Below are positions 18,971-28,703 of a stretch of 64,000 bases of DNA, one piece after another. The notes beneath the pieces are model-generated. The model saw only the letters and a program-made list of their open reading frames with translations. It searched no databases and was not told the DNA's origin. This DNA comes from an uncultured Actinomycetes bacterium. Its GTDB lineage: Bacteria > Actinomycetota > Acidimicrobiia > Acidimicrobiales > RAAP-2. Position numbers and translations under genes: made by a program. Numbering within the stretch: position 1 is the first letter of the stretch; each line of letters starts with the position of its first letter. The stretch lies in contig CAIYAP010000006.1 of the NCBI GenBank assembly GCA_903924205.1, positions 42,567 to 106,566 of the forward strand, given 5' to 3'.

Positions 18971-20157
18971 GCGAATCCGTCCACATCGATCGTGCCGCCG
19001 TGGGCGGAGCCGTTGGTCGCCTTGGCGACGGACGTGCCGTCTTCGTGCGTGGCGCACTCCCGGGGGAAGAGGTCGAGGTCGAGGTCACTGAAGACCACGC
19101 CACCTACGCGCGCGGCCGCGTGTCGAAAGTTCTGCAGGCCTCCGCTGAGCGCGTGGCCCCCTTCTGCCCCTACGCCCATCCCACGGGCTGCGGAGGTTGC
19201 GACTTGGCGCACGCTTCGCCTGCTGCCCAACGCGAATGGAAGGAATCAGTGGCGGCCGACCAGTTACGCCGCCTCGGCTCTATTGAGCAAACGGTGCAAT
19301 TGCAGACCGTCGAACCTGCCCTCCACGGGCGAACTCGCATCCGCTGCCAAGTCGATGAGACGGGCCACTTGGCCTTTCGCCGTGCCGCGTCATCAGAGCT
19401 GATTTGCATTAATAGCTGTCCCGCGTCGGATGAACGTTTCAGCGAAGCCCTGACGGCTGACTGGATTGGCGCACAGGAAGTCGAGCTGCGTGCGCTGGGC
19501 GACGAAGAGCCGTATGCCGTGGTTACTTTGGCTGACGGTCAGGTCGTCACCAGTGACTTGGACGGACTCATCGATGAGGAAGCTCGTCGCAGTCACGTCG
19601 TCGTGGGGCGGCATCGTTTTCGCGTGTCGGCAGGTTCTTTCTGGCAGGCTCATCGAGAGGCACCTCACGTCCTCACTGACGCGGTGATGAAGGCGGCCAA
19701 TGTCGGGCGGGGCGACAGCGTTGTTGACTTGTACAGCGGCGTTGGACTGTTCGCGGTGCCACTCGCCGTGGCGGTCGGTCCCACCGGAAAAGTCGTGACC
19801 ATCGAAGCGGGCTCCTCGTCGGTGGGTGATGCGCGTCGAAATGCTGCGGATTACCCGCAGATCACCGTTCGCAAGGCACGCGTGAACGCCAATTCGGTTC
19901 GCGACGTGATTACGGCCGAGTCCGTCGTGGTCTTAGACCCGCCGCGAACGGGAGCGGACAAAGGTGCGATCAACGAGATCGTGAGGATTCAGCCCCGTCG
20001 CATTGTCTACGTCAGCTGCGATATTGCCACCTTGGCGCGAGACCTCAAAACTTTGACGGCGGCGGGCTATCGAATTTCCAGCTTTAGGACTTTCGACCTT
20101 TTTCCGCAAACAGAGCACGTCGAAGCCGTCGTCACGCTTGATAGGAACCCTCGTTAG
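18967..20157 (+). CDS. TrmA/RumA-family RNA (uracil-5-)-methyltransferase
   Basis: TRAM-like N-terminus, VVDLYSGVGLFAVPLA, VVLDPPRTGADKGAINEIV, IVYVSCDIATLARDL. Confidence 0.9.
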   Translation: MSESVHIDRAAVGGAVGRLGDGRAVFVRGALPGEEVEVEVTEDHATYARGRVSKVLQASAERVAPFCPYAHPTGCGGCDLAHASPAAQREWKESVAADQLRRLGSIEQTVQLQTVEPALHGRTRIRCQVDETGHLAFRRAASSELICINSCPASDERFSEALTADWIGAQEVELRALGDEEPYAVVTLADGQVVTSDLDGLIDEEARRSHVVVGRHRFRVSAGSFWQAHREAPHVLTDAVMKAANVGRGDSVVDLYSGVGLFAVPLAVAVGPTGKVVTIEAGSSSVGDARRNAADYPQITVRKARVNANSVRDVITAESVVVLDPPRTGADKGAINEIVRIQPRRIVYVSCDIATLARDLKTLTAAGYRISSFRTFDLFPQTEHVEAVVTLDRNPR

Positions 20158-20188
20158 GTAGAGAATGGAAGCAACCAAGGAGGCTTCC

Positions 20189-20467
20189 ATGTCCGTCAAA
20201 TTAGACAACCGCCAGCATCACACTCTCGAGCGAATCTTCGCTCACCCCATCGCTCATAATTTGTACTGGAACGAAGTCGAACACTTGCTCAGTGACGTGG
20301 GGGACGTGGGGCAAACGCACACCGGCCACTTCAGCATCACCATCAATGGTGTGGCCAAAGTGGTGACTGGCCGGCGTAATCGAGAACTGTCGGCTGACCA
20401 AGTGATGGAGCTTCGCCACATCCTCTCCGAGTTCCACATCACTCCCGAGGTGACCGGACGTGCGTAG
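20189..20467 (+). CDS. Small HicA-like/dsRBD-like fold protein
   Basis: AAGGAGG Shine-Dalgarno then ATG at 20189; HHTLERIFAHPIAHNLYWNEVEHLLSDVGDVGQTHTGHFSITINGVAKVV resembles HicA-like orphan proteins. Confidence 0.6.
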   Translation: MSVKLDNRQHHTLERIFAHPIAHNLYWNEVEHLLSDVGDVGQTHTGHFSITINGVAKVVTGRRNRELSADQVMELRHILSEFHITPEVTGRA

Positions 20468-20954
20468 CGACGCGTCGACGGTGATTGATGAACGCACGTG
20501 GCAGTTTCGCCCGGTGCTGTTCGCATCTTGTTTCGTGGGGATGATCACACTCTTATTTTTTTGCGCGTTGCTGACATGGTGGCGAACCACCGCAGTCGCG
20601 CTTGTCCCGTGGTGTGGCCTCATCGCTCTTGAAACGAGTGTTTTCATTGCCATGCGAAAGGTAGCCATCCGAGCTGACCGTCGTGCCACTGGTGTCGACC
20701 TCGAGATTGTCTACGGTTTGCGTGGGTGGCCTCGGCAGCATTTCGCTGCCGAGAAGATTCGTTCCGTCACCGTCGAGCCCGATATTCGACCGCAGCAATG
20801 GGGCGGTTGGGGATATCGAGGGTCCTTGACGTTGTTTCGTCGCGCGGGGCTCATTTCTCGACGGGGAGAAGGGATCGTGGTGCATCTGACCAATGGTGCT
20901 CGTTTGGCAATCACTGTTGATGAGGCCGCCGCCTTCGCCCGTCACTTCGGGTGA
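20460..20954 (+). CDS. Membrane protein with two predicted TM segments
   Basis: Hydrophobic segments FASCFVGMITLLFFCALLTWW and VALVPWCGLIALETSVFIAM followed by a soluble beta-rich tail. Confidence 0.65.
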   Translation: MRSDASTVIDERTWQFRPVLFASCFVGMITLLFFCALLTWWRTTAVALVPWCGLIALETSVFIAMRKVAIRADRRATGVDLEIVYGLRGWPRQHFAAEKIRSVTVEPDIRPQQWGGWGYRGSLTLFRRAGLISRRGEGIVVHLTNGARLAITVDEAAAFARHFG

Positions 20955-20976
20955 GGCTCCCTTTACACTTCGCGAC

Positions 20977-21468
20977 ATGAGCATCGCTGACTTTCTCGAA
21001 CACAATGCCCAGTACGCAACTTCCTATCCCGGGCCATCGGCGCTTCGTCCGACACGTCACGTGGCCGTTGTTGCCTGCATGGACTCAAGAATTGACGTCT
21101 TTGCGGCCCTCGGTCTTGGCCATGGTGAAGCACACATCATTCGAAACGCCGGGGGAGTCATTACTGAAGATATGGAACGGTCACTGGCGATTAGTCAGCG
21201 CAAACTAGAGACTCGCGAAATTATCCTCATCCACCACACCAACTGCGGACTTCAGACATTCACTGACGTCGATTTCAAAGATGAGCTCGAGCGTGAGAGC
21301 GGCCGTCGACCCACATGGCCCGACGTCAACTTCACCGACGTTGAGGCGTCCGTGGCGGTGTCAATTCGCCAGCTTCGAGAAAGTCCGTTCCTCATGGACC
21401 GTGAGCACATCCGTGGCTTTGTCTTTGACGTCGACACGGGCAAATTGCACGAAGTCGAAGTCAGCTAA
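20977..21468 (+). CDS. Beta-class carbonic anhydrase
   Basis: VACMDSRIDV and HHTNCGLQTF zinc-ligand motifs; NAGG; start moved to 20977. Confidence 0.92.
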   Translation: MSIADFLEHNAQYATSYPGPSALRPTRHVAVVACMDSRIDVFAALGLGHGEAHIIRNAGGVITEDMERSLAISQRKLETREIILIHHTNCGLQTFTDVDFKDELERESGRRPTWPDVNFTDVEASVAVSIRQLRESPFLMDREHIRGFVFDVDTGKLHEVEVS

Positions 21469-22468
21469 GGGTGGGTCGGGCGAGTTCCACGAACGCGCCC
21501 CGGATCCAGTCCGTGTAGAGATAGTTCATGTGGGCGTTGTCGTAATAGACCAGATGAGCCACGTTTTGGTAGTTCACGAAGAGTGCGCATTTTGCGGTGG
21601 TGCAGAACAGTGGCGAGATATTGATGAGCGCCGCCTTCTTGTTACTGACCATCCAGTTCTGCGCCGCCACCATGGTGGCATTAGCCAACGTGGAGTAGGG
21701 GTATTCGCAGCTGGTGATGTTGTTGCGACGCGACAAGCAGGTGTTCGGATCGGCCGAAACCACCCCGGGCAGGTATTGAGGAATCTGCGTCAACATCACA
21801 ATGCGTGCCTTGACGGCAGTCGCCTCAGATACAAAAGCGCTCATTTCACCTTCGAGTTGCGCGACTGAGGGGTACTTTCCGCGGCCGTACGTACCGGCCT
21901 GACCGACGGGGATGATTACCTGAGGCTTTAGCTGGCTGATGATGGATGCCACCGAGGTGCGAAAGGCGCGACATTCGGTCGTCGGGTTTCCTTGGAAGTC
22001 CACCGCATTGGGGTCAATCCACGGTGCGCATCCCACGTGGGCGAACAGGACGACTTTCCAATTGAGAACGTGACCGAGCCAGTCGATCGCCTCGAGCCAC
22101 ATCGCCGACTGCGAATCTCCCGTGACGAGGATGGTGCGGGTAGCCGTCGGAGAACCCCATTGACATTTCGTTGTGGCATTCGCCATTGTGGGGGTGGCGC
22201 CATAGCAATTCCACGTGATGCCGTCACCATCGGTGTTGTAGTTGGACATTTGGAGAAGTGGCGGGACTGATTTGGTGTAGTCCGGTCCGGTGCTTTGGGT
22301 AACCGAACTGGCGATCGCGGTCTTTAGTTGCGCGAGTGTCGGGTGATTCGTAAACAAAGTGGTGGTGGTGGTAGGTGACGTTGTCGTTGAGGTCGCCGCG
22401 GCCGCCCATGATGACGCCGCCATCGTGAACGCCAACACGCTGGCAAGTGGAAGGAAATGGCGTCGCAT
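21461..22468 (-). CDS. Secreted SGNH-hydrolase-fold protein (stand-alone OafA-type SGNH domain)
   Basis: Signal peptide MRRHFLPLASVLAFTMAASSWAAAA; TILVTGDSQSAMW (block I), YYDNAHMNYLY (Asp-His block), multiple Cys. Confidence 0.8.
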   Translation of the reverse strand: MRRHFLPLASVLAFTMAASSWAAAATSTTTSPTTTTTLFTNHPTLAQLKTAIASSVTQSTGPDYTKSVPPLLQMSNYNTDGDGITWNCYGATPTMANATTKCQWGSPTATRTILVTGDSQSAMWLEAIDWLGHVLNWKVVLFAHVGCAPWIDPNAVDFQGNPTTECRAFRTSVASIISQLKPQVIIPVGQAGTYGRGKYPSVAQLEGEMSAFVSEATAVKARIVMLTQIPQYLPGVVSADPNTCLSRRNNITSCEYPYSTLANATMVAAQNWMVSNKKAALINISPLFCTTAKCALFVNYQNVAHLVYYDNAHMNYLYTDWIRGAFVELARPTLS

Positions 22469-22587
22469 AGTGATAATTCAAATTTACCATTGCCTTTCCG
22501 AAGAATGAGGTCGCGACATCGATTTGTAAGATGGAGGCATGTTGATGCAGTGCCGTCTGGCTCCCACCGCGCATCACGTTTGTCGGC

Positions 22588-24117
22588 ATGGACGCTAGAG
22601 CTCGAAGCTCAGCGGGAGAACATCGCTCCATTACAGCGTCGCTCATGATGGGCGTCGGTGGCCTCATTGTCATCGCGATCATTGGCGCCATTGCGACCCA
22701 CACCCTGGTGGTGCACTACGGCCCCGAGGACTACGGAATCTTGACCTTGGCGCTGTCGGCAGCGGGGACCATTCAAGGCCTCACTGAGTTTGGGCAGACT
22801 CAATTGTTGCAACGTGAAATAGCGCGGGCTCCACGTCATGAGTCTGAGCTTCTCAGTGATTCGCTGTCACTTCGGTTCACCACGACCGTCGGGTTGTCTC
22901 TCCTGTCTGGCGTTGCCCTCATTGCGATCTACGCGCGACATAGTTCGATCACCGCCATCGCGTTGATTTTGGCCCTCGCCACGGTCCCTCTGGCAGCGAC
23001 GTCGCAGGCACTGGGCACCCACTTCTACCACCGACTACGAAATGCGCGATTGGTCTATTCGCAGATCGCGCAACAGTCGCTGTATTTCGTCGCAGTGCTT
23101 GTCGTCGTGTCAATGGGATTGAGTGTGAGTTGGGCAACGGCCACCACGTTGGCCGCGACGGTTCCCGTCTTTGTCGTCTTGGTGGCAATGGTGCATCGAG
23201 CGGCACCCCTTCGATTCACCATTCGCCTTGATCGATGGAAAAGGACATTGGTTGCCGCCGCGCCGTTGGGCGCATCGTCGTTACTGGGGGCTGTCTACCT
23301 CAAGGCCGATGTGTTGATCTTGGGCGTGGAGGGAAGCCACCGACAAATTGGCCAATATGGCGTGGCCATAGCGATTAATTCCTTCTTCTTTACCCTTCCC
23401 ACGCAACTCACCCGTGTCTTCATGCCAGTCATCTCGCGCGCGGGCGACAAGTGGCTCCCCGCGGGTCAAGATCTAGTCCATTGGGCATGGATCGTGGGAC
23501 TTGCAAGTTTCACCTCGCTGCTCGCCGGTGCACCGTACGTGGTGCACATTTTTGCGGGCGCGCACTATCAGGAGGCAATAACTCCTCTTCGTATTCTGGG
23601 CGCGTCCATCCCCGCCATTGCGGTGGGTTCGGCGCTCACCGCTTTGTGCGTAGCGCGGGGATTCGCCAAGATGCTGGGTGTTATCTCGGCATCGATGCTG
23701 GTGTTGAACGTGGTGTCCAACATCATCGTTATTCCTCACTTCGGCATTGTGGGTTCCGCATGGGCGACTACGGGATGCGAGTACGTCGGGGTCATTCTTG
23801 TTGCCATCCACTTTGCGCGACGAAGCCATACGCCTAGCTCACAGCTTCACCGGCCCCTCGGGCTCGTGGCCTCACTCGGCGTATCACTTGCTCTCGTGTA
23901 CGTGATTCGCTCCTGGGCGCCCACCACCACTCATTTTGTCGTCGGCCAAGTGATGGTGATCGGCAGTTTGGTCACCGTGCTCGCGGTCACGGGATATTTG
24001 CCTCGTACCTTGATGACGTGGATTCTGGGCGGACGCCATCGCAAAGAGGCATGGTGGCATCGCTTTCTTGACCCGCGCGGCGTTCACCGACGTGAACATC
24101 GCCGTCGTGGGGCTTAA
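22588..24117 (+). CDS. Polysaccharide flippase-like membrane protein (Wzx/MurJ/MATE superfamily)
   Basis: About 500 aa polytopic protein; HYGPEDYGILTLALSAAGTIQGLTEFGQTQLLQREIA; PLRILGASIPAIAVGSALTALCVARG. Confidence 0.85.
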   Translation: MDARARSSAGEHRSITASLMMGVGGLIVIAIIGAIATHTLVVHYGPEDYGILTLALSAAGTIQGLTEFGQTQLLQREIARAPRHESELLSDSLSLRFTTTVGLSLLSGVALIAIYARHSSITAIALILALATVPLAATSQALGTHFYHRLRNARLVYSQIAQQSLYFVAVLVVVSMGLSVSWATATTLAATVPVFVVLVAMVHRAAPLRFTIRLDRWKRTLVAAAPLGASSLLGAVYLKADVLILGVEGSHRQIGQYGVAIAINSFFFTLPTQLTRVFMPVISRAGDKWLPAGQDLVHWAWIVGLASFTSLLAGAPYVVHIFAGAHYQEAITPLRILGASIPAIAVGSALTALCVARGFAKMLGVISASMLVLNVVSNIIVIPHFGIVGSAWATTGCEYVGVILVAIHFARRSHTPSSQLHRPLGLVASLGVSLALVYVIRSWAPTTTHFVVGQVMVIGSLVTVLAVTGYLPRTLMTWILGGRHRKEAWWHRFLDPRGVHRREHRRRGA

Positions 24118-24710
24118 GCCCCCACTATCAACGAGAGCGCGACGATGGCCATAATGCCGGCCGTGACCGTATCAATGGCAGCCCAAGCGCGAGGTGATTG
24201 CACCATAGGGGATAGCCAACTCGCACCTCGGCCCAAGGTGAGAAACCACAGAACTGACGCACTGCCGGCGCCGACGGCGAAGAGCCATCGCTGATGACCC
24301 CAATGAGTGCTAATCGATCCGAGCAAAATGACGGTGTCGAGGTACACGTGCGGATTTAAGAAAGTCAGCGCTAGCGCGCGCGTGACAACCGAACTCGTAG
24401 TGTCCAACTGTCCGCTGGCTAGTGATTCGAGGTGGCGAGCGGCGCGCCAGCGAGCCCGTGCCATGACCAGCAGATAACCGGCCCCCACAAACCGGGCAAT
24501 GGTGAGCATTGCCGAGAAGCGGGAAATGAGGGCACCGACGCCGAGCACGCCCGCGGTGAGCAGCAGGAGATCTCCCGCAATGCAGATCACCGCAACCAAC
24601 AACCAGCGATGTCGGCGCAATCCGGTCGTCAGCACAAAGGCATTTTGCGGTCCGATGGCCACGATAAGAGATATCCCCATCACGAATCCGGCGAGTAGGG
24701 CGCTGCTCAT
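24114..24710 (-). CDS. LysE/ArgO-family amino-acid exporter
   Basis: GFVMGISLIVAIGPQNAFVLTTGLRR; LALTFLNPHVYLDTVILLGS; start moved to 24710. Confidence 0.93.
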   Translation of the reverse strand: MSSALLAGFVMGISLIVAIGPQNAFVLTTGLRRHRWLLVAVICIAGDLLLLTAGVLGVGALISRFSAMLTIARFVGAGYLLVMARARWRAARHLESLASGQLDTTSSVVTRALALTFLNPHVYLDTVILLGSISTHWGHQRWLFAVGAGSASVLWFLTLGRGASWLSPMVQSPRAWAAIDTVTAGIMAIVALSLIVGA

Positions 24711-24764
24711 GACATCGCTACTCGCATGACAAAACGCTAATGGGGCAACATCCCCCGTGGCGAC

Positions 24765-25247
24765 ATGATGAAACAGCAAGATGGGCGCATGGCAGGGACA
24801 TCGGTAAGCGAATCTCTCCACATCGCGGCAACGCCCTCACGCATCTGGGAGGCCGTCTCAGATCTCCCGGGCATGGGTCGCTTTTCACTCGAAAACACGG
24901 GCGGTAGATGGTTGTCGTCTCATGATGGTGCATCAGTGGGGGCGCGATTTCGCGGTACCAATCGTCACGGTCCCGCCTCCTGGAGCACTACCGCCACGGT
25001 GACCCGCTGTGAGGAGCTGCGCCGTTTAGAGTTCCGAGTCACATATTTCGGAATTCCCATCTCGACGTGGTCATACGAGATAGCTCCCGATGACGATGGA
25101 GCCACGCTCACCGAGAGTTGGACGGATCAGCGTCCCGCATGGTTTGCCCTTATCTCATCGCCTATTCGGGCTGATCGCAGCGGCTTCACGAGAACGTCTA
25201 TCCGCCATACTCTCGACTCCATCGCCGGATGGGCGACTGAGAAATAG
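24765..25247 (+). CDS. SRPBCC family protein (polyketide cyclase-like)
   Basis: SESLHIAATPSRIWEAVSDLPGMGRFS...GARFRGTNRHGPASWSTTATVTRCEELRRLEFRV. Confidence 0.85.
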   Translation: MMKQQDGRMAGTSVSESLHIAATPSRIWEAVSDLPGMGRFSLENTGGRWLSSHDGASVGARFRGTNRHGPASWSTTATVTRCEELRRLEFRVTYFGIPISTWSYEIAPDDDGATLTESWTDQRPAWFALISSPIRADRSGFTRTSIRHTLDSIAGWATEK

Positions 25248-25254
25248 TGAGTTC

Positions 25255-26106
25255 CTAGCGGTAACTGTAAAAGCCCTGCCCGGTCTTGCGCCCCAGCAAA
25301 CCCGCCTGGCTCATTCGAGACAGCAGCGGAGGAGCGGTGAAGTTCTGCTCCTTGAACTCGCTGTAGAGCGAGTCGGCAATAGCCACGGTGGTGTCGACGC
25401 CGATGAGGTCAATCAATCGCAGAGGGCCCATGGGGTGGGCGCAGCCCAAAACCATGCCGGTGTCGATGTCCTCGGCCGAAGCGAAACCCGATTCGAGCAT
25501 GCGAACGGCGGAGAGCAAGTACGGGATGAGCAGGGCGTTGACGACGAAACCTGCTCGGTCGGGTGACACAATCACGTGTTTCCCCAGTTGGTCCTGAGCG
25601 AATTGTCGAATGCGCGACGACGTATCGCTGGACGACAAGAGACTGGGAATCATTTCGACCAATTTCAAGACCGGTACGGGGTTAAAGAAGTGCATCCCAA
25701 TGACTTGTTGGGGCCGCTGAGTGGCCATGGCCAATTTGATGATGGGAATCGATGAGGTGTTGGTCGTGAAGATGGCGTGGGGGTCGGTGACGATACGGTC
25801 GAGTTCGGCGAAAATCGCCGTCTTAATCTCCTCGTCTTCGGCGACCGCTTCGATCACGAGCTCTCGGTCGGCAAGAGCGTCCAGTGATGTCTCGAAAGCC
25901 AACGATTCCAGAGCGTCATCGGCAGCTGCGCGTTCAAGCTTGCCGTTGGTAACGGCGCGCTCGATTGAGTTAAAGATGCGCTTCTGCCCGGCTTCGAGAG
26001 CTTCGGGTGAACGCTCAACCACAATGATGTCCAGTCCCTGTCGTGCACACACTTCCGCAATCCCTGAGCCCATCAAGCCGCAACCAACAACGCCAACCTT
26101 GTGCAT
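25255..26106 (-). CDS. 3-hydroxybutyryl-CoA dehydrogenase
   Basis: MHKVGVVGCGLMGSGIAEVCARQGLDIIVVERS; MHFFNPVPVLKLVEMI; start moved to 26106. Confidence 0.93.
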   Translation of the reverse strand: MHKVGVVGCGLMGSGIAEVCARQGLDIIVVERSPEALEAGQKRIFNSIERAVTNGKLERAAADDALESLAFETSLDALADRELVIEAVAEDEEIKTAIFAELDRIVTDPHAIFTTNTSSIPIIKLAMATQRPQQVIGMHFFNPVPVLKLVEMIPSLLSSSDTSSRIRQFAQDQLGKHVIVSPDRAGFVVNALLIPYLLSAVRMLESGFASAEDIDTGMVLGCAHPMGPLRLIDLIGVDTTVAIADSLYSEFKEQNFTAPPLLSRMSQAGLLGRKTGQGFYSYR

Positions 26107-26228
26107 ACCGTCTCCTTCAATTCTCGCTCTCAGGTTAGGCGTCGCCGCTTTCGGGTAGCGACTCGACACGAGCCGGTCATCTTTCGAGTTGGCTCGGATC
26201 GCGAGCGTGAAAGTGATAAGACTTTTTC

Positions 26229-27125
26229 ATGCCAAGTCGAGAACATGATGATGTCGTAACGATGCTGCGCTCAGCATCCGGAAGCAGCTTTACCACCGCA
26301 CCCAGCGTGGAGGAGGCGCGAGCGCAGTTGGACTTCACGGGCACCATGTTCGCGGTGCCGGAGGACGTCGCTGTTGAGGCCGGCGAGATTGCCGGTCGTC
26401 GCGTCGAGTGGTACACCCCGCCCACGCCCCTCGCGGACCGAACCCTGATCTACTTCCATGGTGGTGGCTATTTCGCGGGCTCTATTGACAGCCATCGCTC
26501 GCTCGTGGCCCGCATGGCGCGCGCCCTGAATATCCGTGCGGTATCGGTCGATTATCGCTTGGCTCCCGAATTCCCCTTTCCGGCGGGCCTCGATGACGCG
26601 GTAGCGGTGCTGGGCGAGTTAGTGGCGCACGGCGCATCTCCCGATGGCCTCATTGTGGGTGGTGATTCGGCGGGTGGCGGACTGGCGACGGCACTGCTGA
26701 TGCGGCAACGAGATGACGAGGGGCACCGACCTGCCGGCGCCATCTTGATCTCCCCATGGTTGGATCTCACGGGCACCTCGGAGGCGATGCAAACCGTCGG
26801 GAAGAAGGACCCCATGCTCGATCCAGATGGGCTCCGAATGGCTGGTGCCGCGTATGCCGGCGACCACCTTCGCTCCCCATTGGCGTCGCCTCTGTTCGGT
26901 GACCCGCAGGATTTGCCACCGATTTTGGTTTTCGCGGGAACACTCGACATTTTGGTCGATGACACCCGGTCGTTCGTCACGGCGGCTCAGGGCGCGAATG
27001 TCGACATCGAATCGCATGTGGAAGACGGTCTGATGCACGTGTGGCCATTCGTTGATGGCTTGCCCGAGACAGCTGTCGCCCTCGAGCAAATGGCGAGCTG
27101 GTATGAACGCCATTTCTCCCACTGA
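26229..27125 (+). CDS. HSL-family alpha/beta hydrolase (esterase)
   Basis: YFHGGGYFAGS oxyanion motif, VGGDSAGGGLA nucleophile, DDTRSFVTAAQ...MHVWPF. Confidence 0.93.
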   Translation: MPSREHDDVVTMLRSASGSSFTTAPSVEEARAQLDFTGTMFAVPEDVAVEAGEIAGRRVEWYTPPTPLADRTLIYFHGGGYFAGSIDSHRSLVARMARALNIRAVSVDYRLAPEFPFPAGLDDAVAVLGELVAHGASPDGLIVGGDSAGGGLATALLMRQRDDEGHRPAGAILISPWLDLTGTSEAMQTVGKKDPMLDPDGLRMAGAAYAGDHLRSPLASPLFGDPQDLPPILVFAGTLDILVDDTRSFVTAAQGANVDIESHVEDGLMHVWPFVDGLPETAVALEQMASWYERHFSH

Positions 27126-27178
27126 TAGACATTCATCGTGAAATCCGGCACGGGACTGTGAGCGCGTGAGCCACTAAC

Positions 27179-27230
27179 GGAAAACTCCCCGGTCCCGATG
27201 CCGACGCAACGTGTCCGGGGGAGAGTTTCC
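27179..27230 (-). terminator. Hairpin immediately downstream of ssrA
   Basis: GGAAACTCTCCCCCGG ... CCGGGGAGTTTTCC inverted repeat beginning a few nt after the CCA end; imperfect and lacks a long U tract. Confidence 0.5.
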
Positions 27231-27231
27231 T

Positions 27232-27580
27232 TGGTGGAGGTGGCGGGAATCGAACCCGCGTCCGTCAGCTTCTCTATAAGTCTTCTCCGAGCGCAGTCCA
27301 CGAGGAATTGTCGGGGGTGGTCTGATCGTGGACTCTCTGACCAACCCGTATCCCACTTGAGTGTCCCGAGCGACCGGCGGGAGCAGTCATTCGGTAAGTC
27401 CTACTTATATGGCGTTCAGTATTAGTTCGTAGGGCTGGAACTAGGTGAACGTCGCTGCCTAGGCAGCGAGCGCAAGCTGAGGCTTGGCGTTTATTTTTTG
27501 TACCGACTCTTTTACGTGGATCCGGCGACCACGGCTCGCTTCTCTTACTTTGACGACCAACGTCGAAACCGATCACCCCC
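27232..27580 (-). ncRNA. ssrA: Transfer-messenger RNA (tmRNA)
   Basis: 5' GGGGGTGATCGGTTTCGACG; 3' GGACGCGGGTTCGATTCCCGCCACCTCCACCA; in-frame tag ends AKPQLALAA followed by TAG; acceptor arms pair. Confidence 0.97.
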
Positions 27581-27668
27581 GTTGTAATGAATCCTCAGTG
27601 TATCCATCCGTGGTGACACGTTGCGGGTCGACCCCCATGTCGCATCGACCACTTGTAGAATTCTCACC

Positions 27669-28703
27669 GTGAAGCGGTTTGCGGCGGTTGTCGCCATCTG
27701 GAGTGCGGCGATGATGGGAGCCGCGTCGGCTTCCGTGGCAATTCCGAGCCATATTGCCGCGGCACGCACTCTGGTGGCCACGGCCGCCACCGCCACCAAC
27801 ACCAGCATTTCTCCCGCACTCGCGTCACAGGCCGCCCAGGGCATTTCTCTGATGTTTTGGGGGACCACCTGCCATCCCGCCAACCCGGGTAGTTCGACGA
27901 CGGTCACGCCGTGCACCTATGGACAAGCGTCAGCGACCACCACGATTGACGTTTTCGGCGATTCCTTCGCCCAGATGTTGCTGCCGGCCCTGAATCAAAT
28001 CGGAGTGATGTACCACGTGAAGTTTGTCGTGTTGTCACGGACGGGCTGCAGTGCTTTCGCCGCGCCGGTGGCGAACCAGAACGACGCGGGGTGCGACGCG
28101 TGGCGAGCGAACGCGATGGCCTACATCAAGTCCTCCGCACCATCAGCCCTCATTATTGACAGCATCATTCGTTGGCCGTTGATGCCAAACGGCACCGGGT
28201 ATACCTGGCCTGCGTGGCGCAATTACGTGGCGGCCACCATGTCCGCCTTTCCTAAATCCACTCTTCCTATTTTGTTGACCGGAACTCCCGGTGCCACGCT
28301 CGACCCTTCCAGCTGCTTGCCGTTGCACGCCCACAAAGTTTCACTGTGTAACACGGCGGCCTCGGCGGCCTACACCCCCTTCATGGCACAAAGCATGAGC
28401 GCCGCGATCACCGCGGGTGCCGCGGTGGTCAACCTGCAGTCTTTGCTGTGTACGGCGACTACGTGTCCGGCCGTGATGAACGGCATCCTGGTCCACGCGG
28501 AAGCGCAGCACCTGTCGTCAACGATGTCGGCCGCGATGGGCCCCGCCATAGGAGATGCACTGGGCTGCGTCGGTCTGTTGGCGCCAACCGCGACGGGCGG
28601 AGCTGCCTCGCTACGTCAAGTGGCGTCTCAAATAGGCGTGACGGAAACGGTCGCTACGTGCCGCGCCACTGGGCTCGTTACCGTGCCAAGCAATATTCGT
28701 TAA
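27669..28703 (+). CDS. Secreted SGNH-hydrolase-fold protein (paralogue of 21461-22468)
   Basis: GTG start, signal peptide VKRFAAVVAIWSAAMMGAASA; TTIDVFGDSFAQMLLPAL; VHAEAQHLSS; same Cys pattern as the paralogue. Confidence 0.78.
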   Translation: MKRFAAVVAIWSAAMMGAASASVAIPSHIAAARTLVATAATATNTSISPALASQAAQGISLMFWGTTCHPANPGSSTTVTPCTYGQASATTTIDVFGDSFAQMLLPALNQIGVMYHVKFVVLSRTGCSAFAAPVANQNDAGCDAWRANAMAYIKSSAPSALIIDSIIRWPLMPNGTGYTWPAWRNYVAATMSAFPKSTLPILLTGTPGATLDPSSCLPLHAHKVSLCNTAASAAYTPFMAQSMSAAITAGAAVVNLQSLLCTATTCPAVMNGILVHAEAQHLSSTMSAAMGPAIGDALGCVGLLAPTATGGAASLRQVASQIGVTETVATCRATGLVTVPSNIR

